Assembly (NCBI GenBank): GCA_031264825.1
Contig: JAISDL010000208.1
Span: 1-10,205, forward strand
Direction: 5' to 3'
Source: Accumulibacter sp.
Lineage (GTDB): Bacteria; Pseudomonadota; Gammaproteobacteria; Burkholderiales; Rhodocyclaceae
Length of the DNA stretch: 10,205 nt
Below, in pieces: positions 1 to 7,480 of this stretch. The first letter of the stretch is position 1; every line of letters begins with the position of its first letter. The notes beneath the pieces were generated by a model. It searched no databases. It saw only the letters and a program-made list of their open reading frames with translations, and had not been told where the DNA came from. A program made the position numbers and the translations under genes.

Positions 1-554
1 CGGCCTGCGTCGGTCTGCCGGAAGCCGGCGCGCCCCCCGCGCAGTACGACTTCGGTCTTGCGGTCGAAAGCTCCAGCGGTGTTGCGGGGAAACTCGGTCT
101 TTCGGTCAAGACGCCGAACTGGTTCGATTCGCTTTACGTCGATTACCGCTTGGTCGCCACCGCCCCGCTGGAACGGCGTGAATACACCACGAGTCGCTGG
201 GCGGAAAACCCCGGCGTTCTGCTGAGCCGCCGCCTGCGGCAACAGATGGGATTCTCGGCCGACCCTCCCGGCGACGCGCGCATCTCCTGTACGCTTCGGG
301 TCGATTTGAACGAGTTTTCGCAGATTTTCGATTCACCGAACGAAAGCCGCGCGCTTCTGGAAGCCGACGCGCGCCTGTTCGGCGGAAACAAGTTGTTGGC
401 GCGGCGGCATTTTTCGGTCCAGCGCGCTTCGAGCACCCCGGACGCGCGCGGCGGGGTCGAAGCGCTCGTCGCGTCGGTCGGCCTTTTTTCGCGGGAACTC
501 GAAAACTGGCTGGAAACCCTGAAAACCGCTCCTTCGTCCGGAGAATGTTTCTGA
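1..554 (+). CDS. ABC-type transport auxiliary lipoprotein (PqiC/ABC_trans_aux family), 5' truncated by the window edge
   Basis: The open frame enters from the left edge (first full codon at base 3) and ends with TGA at 552-554, leaving about 183 residues. The first two residues are Ala-Cys, which fits the end of a lipobox with Cys as the lipidated +1 residue, so probably only the signal peptide is missing. Soon after come the sequence AQYDFG and the block LVATAPLERREYTTSRWAE, which I recognise as typical of the ABC_trans_aux family (PF03886). Later parts, VDLNEFSQIFDSP and TPDARGGVEALVASV, fit the same family. Such periplasmic lipoproteins serve Mla/Pqi-like ABC systems that move lipids or hydrophobic compounds between the membranes. 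They usually lie last in an operon after the ATPase, permease and MCE-domain genes, which would be upstream here. The exact substrate cannot be told. The TTG at 150 is not the start, because homology runs well upstream of it. Confidence 0.85.
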   Translation, partial: ACVGLPEAGAPPAQYDFGLAVESSSGVAGKLGLSVKTPNWFDSLYVDYRLVATAPLERREYTTSRWAENPGVLLSRRLRQQMGFSADPPGDARISCTLRVDLNEFSQIFDSPNESRALLEADARLFGGNKLLARRHFSVQRASSTPDARGGVEALVASVGLFSRELENWLETLKTAPSSGECF

Positions 555-727
555 TTCCATCCCCGGTTCATCCCACCCAATGTCGACTTCGCCTTGCCGT
601 ACACCCTGTACTGTGAAGCGGCTCGGCATCAAAGCATGAATGAACCGGAAAAGGAATGAACGTGAGGTTTTGGTGTGGACGCCGATTCCGCAAGCGTGTA
701 GAAACTGTAACGGAAAGCCTTTCTTTC
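555..727. other. Intergenic region between the lipoprotein gene and the V4R promoter
   Basis: I see no gene here. The only local structure is a short dyad, GTACA-CCC-TGTAC at 599-611. No hairpin followed by a T-run ends the upstream gene, so a factor-independent terminator is not evident. Short open frames on the minus strand across this stretch are shadows of the lipoprotein gene. Confidence 0.5.
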
Positions 728-755
728 TTGACAAGGATGGAGAGCCTATTACAAT
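728..755 (+). promoter_or_regulatory. Near-consensus sigma-70 promoter for the V4R-diguanylate cyclase pair
   Basis: A perfect -35 hexamer TTGACA (728-733) is followed after 16 bases by TACAAT (750-755), one mismatch from the -10 consensus. Transcription would begin near base 762, giving a leader of about 27 bases. A small inverted repeat, AACAA-TTC-TTGTT (762-774), lies right at the expected start and could be an operator, but it is short. The promoter looks strong and should not need an activator. This is inferred from sequence only. Confidence 0.75.
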
Positions 756-775
756 CAGGATAACAATTCTTGTTT

Positions 776-782
776 AGAGGAG
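776..782 (+). promoter_or_regulatory. Ribosome binding site of the V4R gene
   Basis: AGAGGAG lies 6 bases before the ATG at 789. This is a strong Shine-Dalgarno at normal spacing and fixes the start of the V4R protein. Confidence 0.8.
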
Positions 783-788
783 ACCGCG

Positions 789-1340
789 ATGGCGAATATC
801 TTTGTAAGGAAGGCGCAGGAAAACCAGCAGCAGCATAATAAATTTTCGTGGGAAAATCTCGGGGACATCAAGGAGGGGCGCGGCGATCTCGGCGAAGAAA
901 TGCCGGTGCTCGTCTATCGCTTGATGCAGTACACGATGCTCGACGTGCTGTCGAAGGCTTACGGCGGAGAGCAGGCCAACGAGTATTTCCGTCAGGCGGG
1001 CTTTCTGGCGGGGATGGAATTCTCGCATAACGTCCTCGACCTGAAGGTCGATTTCAACGCTTTCGTCGCGAATCTCCAGGCGGCTTTGAGGGACCTCAAG
1101 ATCGGGATTCTGCGCGTCGAGAGCTTCGACGCCGATACGGGCAGCCTCGTGCTGACCGTCGGTCAGGACCTCGATTGCAGCGGCCTTCCGGTGACCAACG
1201 AGACCGTGTGCAATTACGACGAGGGTTTCATCGCGGGAATCCTTGAAGCCTATACCGGCAAGAAGTACGACGTGCGCGAAGTCGATTGCTGGGCCAACGG
1301 CGACAGGGTCTGTCGTTTCCAGGGGAACGTCGTTAACTAA
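789..1340 (+). CDS. V4R (4-vinyl reductase) domain protein, putative small-molecule or metal sensor
   Basis: This is a 183-residue soluble protein with no signal peptide or membrane segment. The C-terminal part, about residues 120-181, has the V4R pattern (PF02830): Cys141 followed by YDEGFIAGILEAYTGKKY, then VREVDC (Cys167) and NGDRVCRF (Cys175). Cys130 is a fourth nearby cysteine. V4R domains are found in bacteriochlorophyll vinyl-reductase-associated BchJ, in N-terminal sensor regions of XylR/DmpR-type activators and in free-standing proteins. They are thought to bind small hydrophobic ligands, and the conserved cysteines may bind a metal. Residues 1-120 form a helical N-terminal part that I cannot assign to a named domain. 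The gene has its own strong promoter and SD, and a diguanylate cyclase gene follows 62 bases later. I infer that it senses a signal for that enzyme. The ligand is unknown, and enzymatic reductase activity is unlikely. Confidence 0.85.
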   Translation: MANIFVRKAQENQQQHNKFSWENLGDIKEGRGDLGEEMPVLVYRLMQYTMLDVLSKAYGGEQANEYFRQAGFLAGMEFSHNVLDLKVDFNAFVANLQAALRDLKIGILRVESFDADTGSLVLTVGQDLDCSGLPVTNETVCNYDEGFIAGILEAYTGKKYDVREVDCWANGDRVCRFQGNVVN

Positions 1341-1365
1341 GAAACAGACCAGACGATTCTGAATA

Positions 1366-1393
1366 CGCCGGGTCTCGTCCGCGAGGTCCGGCG
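1366..1393 (+). promoter_or_regulatory. 12-bp hairpin with UCCG tetraloop in the leader of the diguanylate cyclase gene
   Basis: CGCCGGGTCTCG (1366-1377), loop TCCG (1378-1381) and CGAGGTCCGGCG (1382-1393) pair over all 12 positions, with two central G-U wobbles. The loop is of the stable UNCG type. The hairpin ends 9 bases before the GTG start and is not followed by a T-run, so it is not an ordinary terminator. Its 3' arm contains GCGAGG, the only SD-like string apart from GGTGG directly abutting the start. It could lower cyclase translation, stabilise a processed mRNA end or cause partial attenuation. Its function is inferred. Confidence 0.55.
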
Positions 1394-1402
1394 CTTGGTG
1401 GA

Positions 1403-2653
1403 GTGGCTGTCATAAACCCGGTTGCAGAGCAAATGTTCAATTATCTTGGGGATGTGATCTATAAGCCGGATCGCGCCAAGCTCGACCTTGAACAATTGCC
1501 TGAAGAATTCCGCGAATTGGGCGAAGGATTGCAGTATTTTGCCGAATGCCTCATCGAAACGAGGAATTTGGCCAAGGCGCTTGCAAAAGGCGACCTGAAC
1601 GGCAAATTGCCGTCGCCGAACAACGAGATTGCCGCTCCGCTGAAGTCGCTCCATTCCTCGCTCAAACACTTGACGTGGCAGTCGCAGCAGGTTGCGAAGG
1701 GCGACTACCAGCAGCGTGTGAACTTCATGGGCGATTTCGCCACGGCGTTCAACACGATGATCGAACAGCTCGACGAGCGCCGCAAGGAACTGGTCGAGGA
1801 GATCGAGAGCGGCAAGCGCAAGACGCAGGACCTCGCTCAGAGCAACAGCCTTTTCGAGGCGATCACCGCGCAGGCGTCGCAGTGGATCGTCGTCATCGAA
1901 AAAGGGACCGGTCAGCGACTGTTCTGCAACTACCCGCTGACGAACATCCTCGTGGAGGATGAGTTCGAGCCGCAGATGAACGCGTGGCTCGAAATGCAGA
2001 CGAATTCGATGGGAAGCGACGAGTCGCCGCACGTGACCGAAATGAGTCTCTTCGACAACACATGCGCGCAGTATTTTTCGGTATTCGTCCACCCCTTGCG
2101 CTGGTACGGACGTCAGGCGGTCGCCTTCGCGTTTTCCGACGTCAGCGCCGAGAAAGAACACCTGAAGGAACTCGAAAACGCCGCGTACCGCGACACGCTG
2201 ACCAAGGTTTACAATCGGCATTACGGGATGCAGCTCCTCGACAACTGGTTGTCCGGGAAGATTCACTTCATCCTGTGCTTCGTCGACATGGACAATCTGA
2301 AGTACGTCAACGACAAGTTCGGCCACGGCGAGGGCGATAAATACATCCTTGCGGTGAGCGAATGCCTGCGTGACTTTTCGCCGCTCGCGCAGATCGCGCG
2401 CCTGGGCGGGGACGAGTTCATGCTCCTCGTGCAAGGCTGGACCCAGAAGGACGCGGAAGACCGCCTGGAAGAAATGCGGAGCCAGCTCGCCCGATACGGC
2501 GAAAAGCCGGACGCCTTGTACAACCACAGCATGAGCTACGGCATCATCGAAGTCGACAAGAGCAATACGCTGTCGCGCACCGACCTTTTGAGCACCGCCG
2601 ACGAGAAAATGTACGAATACAAGCGCGCGCACAAGGCGCAGCGTCAGACCTGA
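1403..2653 (+). CDS. Soluble diguanylate cyclase: tandem HAMP-like units, PAS-like region, GGDEF domain without I-site
   Basis: This 416-residue protein lacks membrane segments, so it is cytoplasmic. Two HAMP-like units follow each other: one around residues 54-91 (LAKGDLNGKLPSPNNEIAAP) and one around 92-128 (VAKGDYQQRV to FNTMIEQLDERR). A PAS-like region spans roughly 145-250. A linker helix (LKELENAAYRDTLT) leads into the GGDEF domain, about 262-412. The catalytic motif GGDEF is intact at 335-339. The first metal aspartate (Asp295, in FVDMDNLK) and the substrate-contact residues Asn303, Asp304 and His308 are present. The enzyme should therefore make cyclic di-GMP from two GTP. The RxxD inhibitory site, expected at residues 326-329, reads SPLA, so product inhibition through this site is not expected. 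GTG at 1403 is the furthest upstream plausible start but has a poorly spaced SD. ATG at 1433 is the alternative and would lose 10 residues. The upstream V4R protein is the likely signal input. Confidence 0.88.
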   Translation: MAVINPVAEQMFNYLGDVIYKPDRAKLDLEQLPEEFRELGEGLQYFAECLIETRNLAKALAKGDLNGKLPSPNNEIAAPLKSLHSSLKHLTWQSQQVAKGDYQQRVNFMGDFATAFNTMIEQLDERRKELVEEIESGKRKTQDLAQSNSLFEAITAQASQWIVVIEKGTGQRLFCNYPLTNILVEDEFEPQMNAWLEMQTNSMGSDESPHVTEMSLFDNTCAQYFSVFVHPLRWYGRQAVAFAFSDVSAEKEHLKELENAAYRDTLTKVYNRHYGMQLLDNWLSGKIHFILCFVDMDNLKYVNDKFGHGEGDKYILAVSECLRDFSPLAQIARLGGDEFMLLVQGWTQKDAEDRLEEMRSQLARYGEKPDALYNHSMSYGIIEVDKSNTLSRTDLLSTADEKMYEYKRAHKAQRQT

Positions 2654-5600
2654 TCTTCCCCCCACTCGCCGTTCGCCACGGAGCGGTCGAGTTCCCATTG
2701 CTTCATCAGCGCATAGATCGCCGGGATGACGATCAAGGTCAGCACCGTCGAGGACACCATCCCGCCGATCATCGGCGTCGCGATGCGCCGCATCACTTCG
2801 GAACCGGCGCCATGATTCCACAGGATCGGCAGGAGTCCGACGATGTCGGTCGCGACGGTCATCATCTTGGGACGGACGCGCTCGACCGCGCCGGCCATGA
2901 TCGCTCCGTAAAGTACGCCCGTGTCGGGCGGACGCCGCAGGCGGCGACACTCGTCCTTCGCATTTTTCCACGCGCTGTCGAGGTAGATGAGCATGACGAT
3001 GCCGGTCTCCGCGGCGACCCCCGCGAGCGCGATGAAGCCGACGGCGACGGCGACCGAAAAATTGTAGTCGAGCGCCCACATCATCCAGACGCCGCCGACG
3101 AGCGAGAAGGGGACCGAGAGCATGACGATCAGCGTCGGCCCGACGCGGTTGAAATTGAAGTAGAGCAGAATGAAAATCGAGAGCAGCGTGACCGGGAGAA
3201 TGATCTTCATTTTCTCCGCGGCGCGTTCCATGTTTTCGAACTGGCCGCTCCACGCGGCGTAATAACCGGGCGGGAATTCGACGTTTTCGGCGACCGCGCG
3301 TTTCGCCTCGGCGACGTAGCCGCCGATGTCGCGGTCGCGGAGGTCGATATAAATATAGGCGGTGAGGAGGGCGTTTTCGGTGCGTATGACCGAGGCACCC
3401 TGTGCGAATTTGATTTCCGCGACTTGCCCGATCGGGATCATCCCGTCGTTCATCGTCGCCACGAGGACTTCGCGGGCGATGCGCTGCGGGTCGGAGCGCA
3501 GTTCTCTCGGATAGCGCACGGTCACGCCGTAGCGTTCGCGCCCCTCGACGGTCGTTGTGACGCGCTCGCCGCCGAGCGCCGCGGCGACGACGTCCTGCAA
3601 CTCGCCGACCGTCAGACCGTAACGCGCGAGTCGGGCGCGGTCGGGTTCGACGTTCAGGTAAAAGCCGCCCAGGATGCGTTCGGCGAACGCGCTCGTCGTC
3701 CCGGGCACCTTGCGCACGACCGCCTCGATCTCCTGGGCGAGTCTTTCGATCTCGACGAGGTCGTTTCCGAAGACCTTGACGCCGACGGGGGTGCGAATCC
3801 CCGTCGAGAGCATGTCGGTGCGCGACTTGATCGGCATCGTCCATGCGTTGGATATTCCGGGAAACTGAAGCGCCTTGTCGAAAGCGTCGATCAGCGCGTC
3901 GATTGTCATTCCGGGGCGCCATTCCGATTCGGGCTTCAGATTGATCGTCGTCTCGAACATTTCGAGCGGCGCGGGGTCGGTCGCGCTCCCCGCGCGTCCC
4001 GCCTTCCCGAAAACCGACGCGACTTCCGGAAAGCTCTTGAGAATCCTGTCCTGCGTCTGGAGGAGTTCGGCGGCCTTCGTGACCGACATTCCGGGTAACG
4101 ACGTCGGCATGTAAAGCAGCGTCCCCTCGTTCAGGGTCGGCATGAATTCCGAACCTATCCTCGACGCGGGGTAGAGCGTGACGCCGAGCGTCGCGACGGC
4201 GAGGACGAGGACCGTTTTTTTCCACCGCAGGACGATCGCGATGACCGGTCGGTAAATCCAGATCAGAAATCGGTTGACGGGGTTTTTTTCCTCGGCGACG
4301 ATCTTTCCGCGCACGAAGAAATGCATCAGCACGGGGACGAGCGTGATCGACAGGAAGGCGGCGGCGGTGATCGCGAGGATCTTCGTCCAGGCGAGCGGCG
4401 AGAACATCCGGCCTTCCTGCCCTTCGAGCGCGAAAATCGGGAGAAAGGAAACCGTCGTGACGAGCAGCGAATAAAAAAGCGAAGGCCCGACCTCTTTGCA
4501 TGCGTCGAGCATCGCCTGGGCGCGCTCGGCCGCCGTATGATTTTCGGGCAAATCCTCGATGTATTTGTGCGCGTTCTCGATCATGACGACGGCGGCGTCG
4601 ATCATGACGCCGACGGCGATCGCGATTCCGCCCAAGCTCATCAGGTTCGAATTGATTCCGAGCGCGCGCATCGCAATGAACGACGCGAGAATGCTGACGG
4701 GCAGAACGAGCGCGGCGACGAGCGCGCTCCGCAGATGGAGCAGGAAGACGGCGCAGACAAGCGCGGCGATCAGGGTTTCCTCGATCAGCGTGTCCTTCAG
4801 CGTGGCGACCGCGCGATGGATGAGTTCCGACCGGTCGTAAAGCGTCTCTACGCTCACGCCGGCGGGCAGACCCGGCCGGATTTCGTCGATTTTGTCCTTG
4901 ACGCCGCGGATGACTTCGAGCGCGTTCTGCCCGTAGCGCGCCATCGCGATCCCCGCGACGATTTCACCGTCGCCGTCGAGTTCGGCGATTCCGCGCCGCT
5001 CGTCGGGGATCAGCTCGACGCGGGCGATGTCGCGGATCAATACCGGAACGCCGCCCTCGCTCTTGACGGCGATGTCTTCGATGTCGCGTACGCCCCGCAG
5101 ATACCCCCTCCCGCGAACCATGTACTCGATCTCGGAGATTTCGACGGTGCGTCCGCCGACGTCGCGGTTCGAATCGCGGAGAACCTGCGCGACCTTCATC
5201 AGCGGGATTCCGTAGGCGCGCAGCTTCACCGGGTCGACCGTCGCCTGGTAGGTCTGGACGAAACCGCCGATCGACGCGATTTCGGAGACGCCGGGGGCCT
5301 TGCTCAGTTGATAGCGGACGAACCAGTCCTGGATCGAGCGCAGTTCGGCGAGCGTTTTGTTCTTGGCGACGAGGCCGTACTGATAGACCCAGCCGACGCC
5401 GGTCGCGTCGGGGCCGATCCGTGGCCTGACGCCTTCGGGGAGGCTGTCGGCGGCGGAGTCGAGGTATTCGAGGACGCGCGAACGCGCCCAGTAAATGTCG
5501 GTGTCGTCTTCGAAAATCACATAGACGAAGGACGCGCCGAAAAACGAAAAACCGCGCACGACTTTCGACTTCGGCGCCGACAACAGCGCCGTCGTCAGGG

Positions 5601-5802
5601 GGTAGGTGATCTGGTCTTCGACGACCTGCGGCGACTGCCCCGGCGCTTCGGTGTAGACGATGACCTGCACGTCGGAGAGATCGGGCAGCGCGTCGACCGG
5701 CGTGCGGAGAAGCGCGAAGATTCCGGCGAGAATCAGGACGAAGGTCGCCAGGAGGACGACGAAGCGGTTCCGGAACGAATGTTCGATGATTTTGGAGAGC
5801 AT
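2644..5802 (-). CDS. cusA: CusA, Cu(I)/Ag(I) efflux RND pump of the inner membrane
   Basis: At 1052 residues this is full length for the heavy-metal RND family (E. coli CusA is about 1047). It exports Cu(I)/Ag(I) using the proton gradient, as the pump of the CusCBA trimer complex. The N-terminal first membrane helix (FVVLLATFVLILAGIFALL) and VDALPDLSDVQV are typical. The three periplasmic methionines of E. coli CusA (M573, M623, M672) align with Met565 (LLYMPTSLP), Met615 (APLEMFETT) and Met664 (RTDMLSTGI), with identical spacing of 50 and 49. Proton-relay residues are present as Asp402 (GVMIDAAVVMIEN), Glu932 (AAETGIVML) and Lys979 (RVRPKMMTV), matching D405, E939 and K984. This separates it from zinc/cobalt CzcA pumps. 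The gene begins 4 bases after cusB ends. Its last 10 bases overlap the end of the cyclase gene on the other strand, and no terminator is visible between them. Confidence 0.97.
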   Translation of the reverse strand: MLSKIIEHSFRNRFVVLLATFVLILAGIFALLRTPVDALPDLSDVQVIVYTEAPGQSPQVVEDQITYPLTTALLSAPKSKVVRGFSFFGASFVYVIFEDDTDIYWARSRVLEYLDSAADSLPEGVRPRIGPDATGVGWVYQYGLVAKNKTLAELRSIQDWFVRYQLSKAPGVSEIASIGGFVQTYQATVDPVKLRAYGIPLMKVAQVLRDSNRDVGGRTVEISEIEYMVRGRGYLRGVRDIEDIAVKSEGGVPVLIRDIARVELIPDERRGIAELDGDGEIVAGIAMARYGQNALEVIRGVKDKIDEIRPGLPAGVSVETLYDRSELIHRAVATLKDTLIEETLIAALVCAVFLLHLRSALVAALVLPVSILASFIAMRALGINSNLMSLGGIAIAVGVMIDAAVVMIENAHKYIEDLPENHTAAERAQAMLDACKEVGPSLFYSLLVTTVSFLPIFALEGQEGRMFSPLAWTKILAITAAAFLSITLVPVLMHFFVRGKIVAEEKNPVNRFLIWIYRPVIAIVLRWKKTVLVLAVATLGVTLYPASRIGSEFMPTLNEGTLLYMPTSLPGMSVTKAAELLQTQDRILKSFPEVASVFGKAGRAGSATDPAPLEMFETTINLKPESEWRPGMTIDALIDAFDKALQFPGISNAWTMPIKSRTDMLSTGIRTPVGVKVFGNDLVEIERLAQEIEAVVRKVPGTTSAFAERILGGFYLNVEPDRARLARYGLTVGELQDVVAAALGGERVTTTVEGRERYGVTVRYPRELRSDPQRIAREVLVATMNDGMIPIGQVAEIKFAQGASVIRTENALLTAYIYIDLRDRDIGGYVAEAKRAVAENVEFPPGYYAAWSGQFENMERAAEKMKIILPVTLLSIFILLYFNFNRVGPTLIVMLSVPFSLVGGVWMMWALDYNFSVAVAVGFIALAGVAAETGIVMLIYLDSAWKNAKDECRRLRRPPDTGVLYGAIMAGAVERVRPKMMTVATDIVGLLPILWNHGAGSEVMRRIATPMIGGMVSSTVLTLIVIPAIYALMKQWELDRSVANGEWGEDQV

Positions 5803-5806
5803 CGCG

Positions 5807-7480
5807 TCAGTGTCCTGTGTGGGCGGCGCCCGAAGCGCCGGGGTGTCCCGGAGCGCTTGGTGCGCCCGAAAGCGGTCGAATTGCCGTGATCACCCACTCG
5901 CCCGCGCCGCGCTCGACGAAGTCGAATTCGACGCGCGCGCCGGCTTCGATCCCCTTTCGCGGAACGTCGGCGGCGAGCGTGAAGTCCATCGTCATTGCAG
6001 GCCAGTGTAGCGAAGCAACCGGCGCGTGTTCGATGCTCACGACGCCTTCTTCGGGACCGATCGAATCGACCTTCCCCGTCGCCGTGTGGACGACGCGCTC
6101 GACCCCGGCGGCGCGCGGGGCCGTCCCGGCGCCGGGGGGCTTGGGGGCGACGAGGCCCGAGATCGCGGCGTTCAAATTGCTTTCCGCGTCGATCAGGAAA
6201 TTCGCGGCGACGACGACGCGTTCGCCTTCTCCGAGACCGTCGAGAACTTCGACGAAGTCCGCGTCGCTCCGCCCGGTGCGGATCGTGCGTGGGCTGAAAC
6301 GGCCTTCGCCGCGATCGACGAAAACGATTTGCCGCGTTCCGCTGTCGAGAACGGCCGAGGCGGAAATCGCGAGGACCTCGTCGGCTGAAGCGCTCTCGAG
6401 TTCGACCTGCGCGAACATCGCGGGCTTCAAGACGAGGTCGGGGTTGTCGAGTTCGATGCGCGCGCGCGCGGTGCGCGTCGCAGCGTCGAGCATCGGATAA
6501 ACGTAGGCGACCTTTCCCTCGAAGGATTTGTCGGGGTAGGCGTCGGCGCGTACGCGCGCCGCGCCGCCGACGGCGATGAACCCGATGTCCTGTTCGGCGA
6601 CGTCGGCGACGACCCAGACCGAGGAGAGGTCGGCGATTCGATAAAGTGTTTCACCCGGCATGAAGCGCATTCCGGCGAGCGCCATTTTTTCGACGACGAC
6701 CCCCGTGGCCGGCGAATCGAAGGAAAGCGTGCGCCGCGTTTTGCCCGACCGCGCGATCGCGCGTATTTCTTTTTCGGGGATTCCCCAGTTTCGCAGGCGT
6801 TCCAGCGACGCTTTGGCGAGGAGATGCGCGCCCGAGCGCGCCGTGTCGTTCTCGCTTCCCGCGGTGCCGAGCGCACGGACGCCGGAGAGCGCGATCGCGT
6901 ACTCGCGTTGCGCGGAAACGAGTTCGGGGCTATAGACTTCGAAAAGCGTCTGACCTTTCTTGACGGCTTCGCCGGTGATCGCGACGTGGAGGCGCTCGAT
7001 ATACGCTTCGAACCTCGGCGTGACGGCGTGGATGCGCCTCTCGTCGGCTTCGACGCGCCCGGTCGCGCGGACCCGCCGCTTCAGGACGCGCTTCTGGACG
7101 GTTTCGGTCCGAACGCCGAGCTTCTGGATTTTTTCAGGGCCGACGCTGACTTGTCCCGGGAACTTCGCTGTGCTCGCGTCGTCGTCTCCTTCATAGACGG
7201 GGAGGTAGTCCATCCCCATCGGGTCTTTTTTCGGGGTCGGCGACGTGTCGGCCAGACCCATCGGGTTGCGGTAATAGAGGATTTTGCGCGATCCCGCGCG
7301 GGAGGCGCCCGGAGCTTCGGCGGAGGTGGCCCCGCTCCGGTGCGCGCTTTTTCCGGCAAGGTAACCGGCGTAGCCCGAAACGCCGGCGACGAGGATTCCG
7401 GCAATTCCGATGATTCCAACCATCCCAACCATCCCAACCATCCCGACCATCCCGCCGAGCGGGAGCTTTGGCAGCTTCAT
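5807..7480 (-). CDS. cusB: CusB, periplasmic adaptor of the Cu/Ag efflux complex, with a fused C-terminal CusF-like domain
   Basis: This is a 557-residue membrane-fusion protein. It links CusA to CusC and passes Cu(I)/Ag(I) to the pump. Residues 1-43 are an N-terminal membrane anchor made largely of G-x-x triplets (see the repeat at 7391-7453). Residues 67-97 form the metal-binding N-terminal segment: Met74 (YRNPMG), Met88 and Met90 (DPMGMD) match the three metal methionines of E. coli CusB. The adaptor core follows, with a barrel-sandwich half at about 150-195, an alpha-helical hairpin at about 185-250, the second half (FDSPATGVVVEKM) from 254, and a beta-barrel (SSVWVVADVAEQDIG) from 286. 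After a linker at about 445-460, residues 462-536 are a CusF-like OB domain with ligands His485, Trp493, Met496 and Met498, in the exact spacing of E. coli CusF. The tail is His/Gly-rich. The fusion accounts for much of the extra length over E. coli CusB (about 407). The ATG overlaps the cusC stop as ATGA, implying translational coupling. Confidence 0.95.
   Translation of the reverse strand: MKLPKLPLGGMVGMVGMVGMVGIIGIAGILVAGVSGYAGYLAGKSAHRSGATSAEAPGASRAGSRKILYYRNPMGLADTSPTPKKDPMGMDYLPVYEGDDDASTAKFPGQVSVGPEKIQKLGVRTETVQKRVLKRRVRATGRVEADERRIHAVTPRFEAYIERLHVAITGEAVKKGQTLFEVYSPELVSAQREYAIALSGVRALGTAGSENDTARSGAHLLAKASLERLRNWGIPEKEIRAIARSGKTRRTLSFDSPATGVVVEKMALAGMRFMPGETLYRIADLSSVWVVADVAEQDIGFIAVGGAARVRADAYPDKSFEGKVAYVYPMLDAATRTARARIELDNPDLVLKPAMFAQVELESASADEVLAISASAVLDSGTRQIVFVDRGEGRFSPRTIRTGRSDADFVEVLDGLGEGERVVVAANFLIDAESNLNAAISGLVAPKPPGAGTAPRAAGVERVVHTATGKVDSIGPEEGVVSIEHAPVASLHWPAMTMDFTLAADVPRKGIEAGARVEFDFVERGAGEWVITAIRPLSGAPSAPGHPGASGAAHTGH
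7391..7453 (-). repeat. In-frame 9-bp tandem repeat (G-x-x triplets) in the CusB membrane anchor
   Basis: Read on the minus strand, seven 9-base units follow one another in codon phase. Four are nearly identical (GGGATGGTT or GGGATGGTC, coding Gly-Met-Val) and three are degenerate (GGAATCATC, GGAATTGCC, GGAATCCTC). They encode a membrane segment with glycine at every third position. The near-identity of the four Gly-Met-Val units suggests recent slippage. Because the unit is 9 bases, copy changes keep the frame. Confidence 0.85.

Noticed and set aside
758..768. GGATAACAATT, identical to half of the E. coli lac operator
   Set aside because: No second half-site and no lac genes or vector sequence around it. 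An 11-base match in an AT-rich leader can occur by chance.
1337..4501. A 1054-codon open frame on the minus strand, running through part of cusA and the cyclase/V4R region
   Set aside because: Arg/His/Asp-rich product without family resemblance, in another frame of cusA and antisense to the cyclase gene. It is a high-GC shadow.
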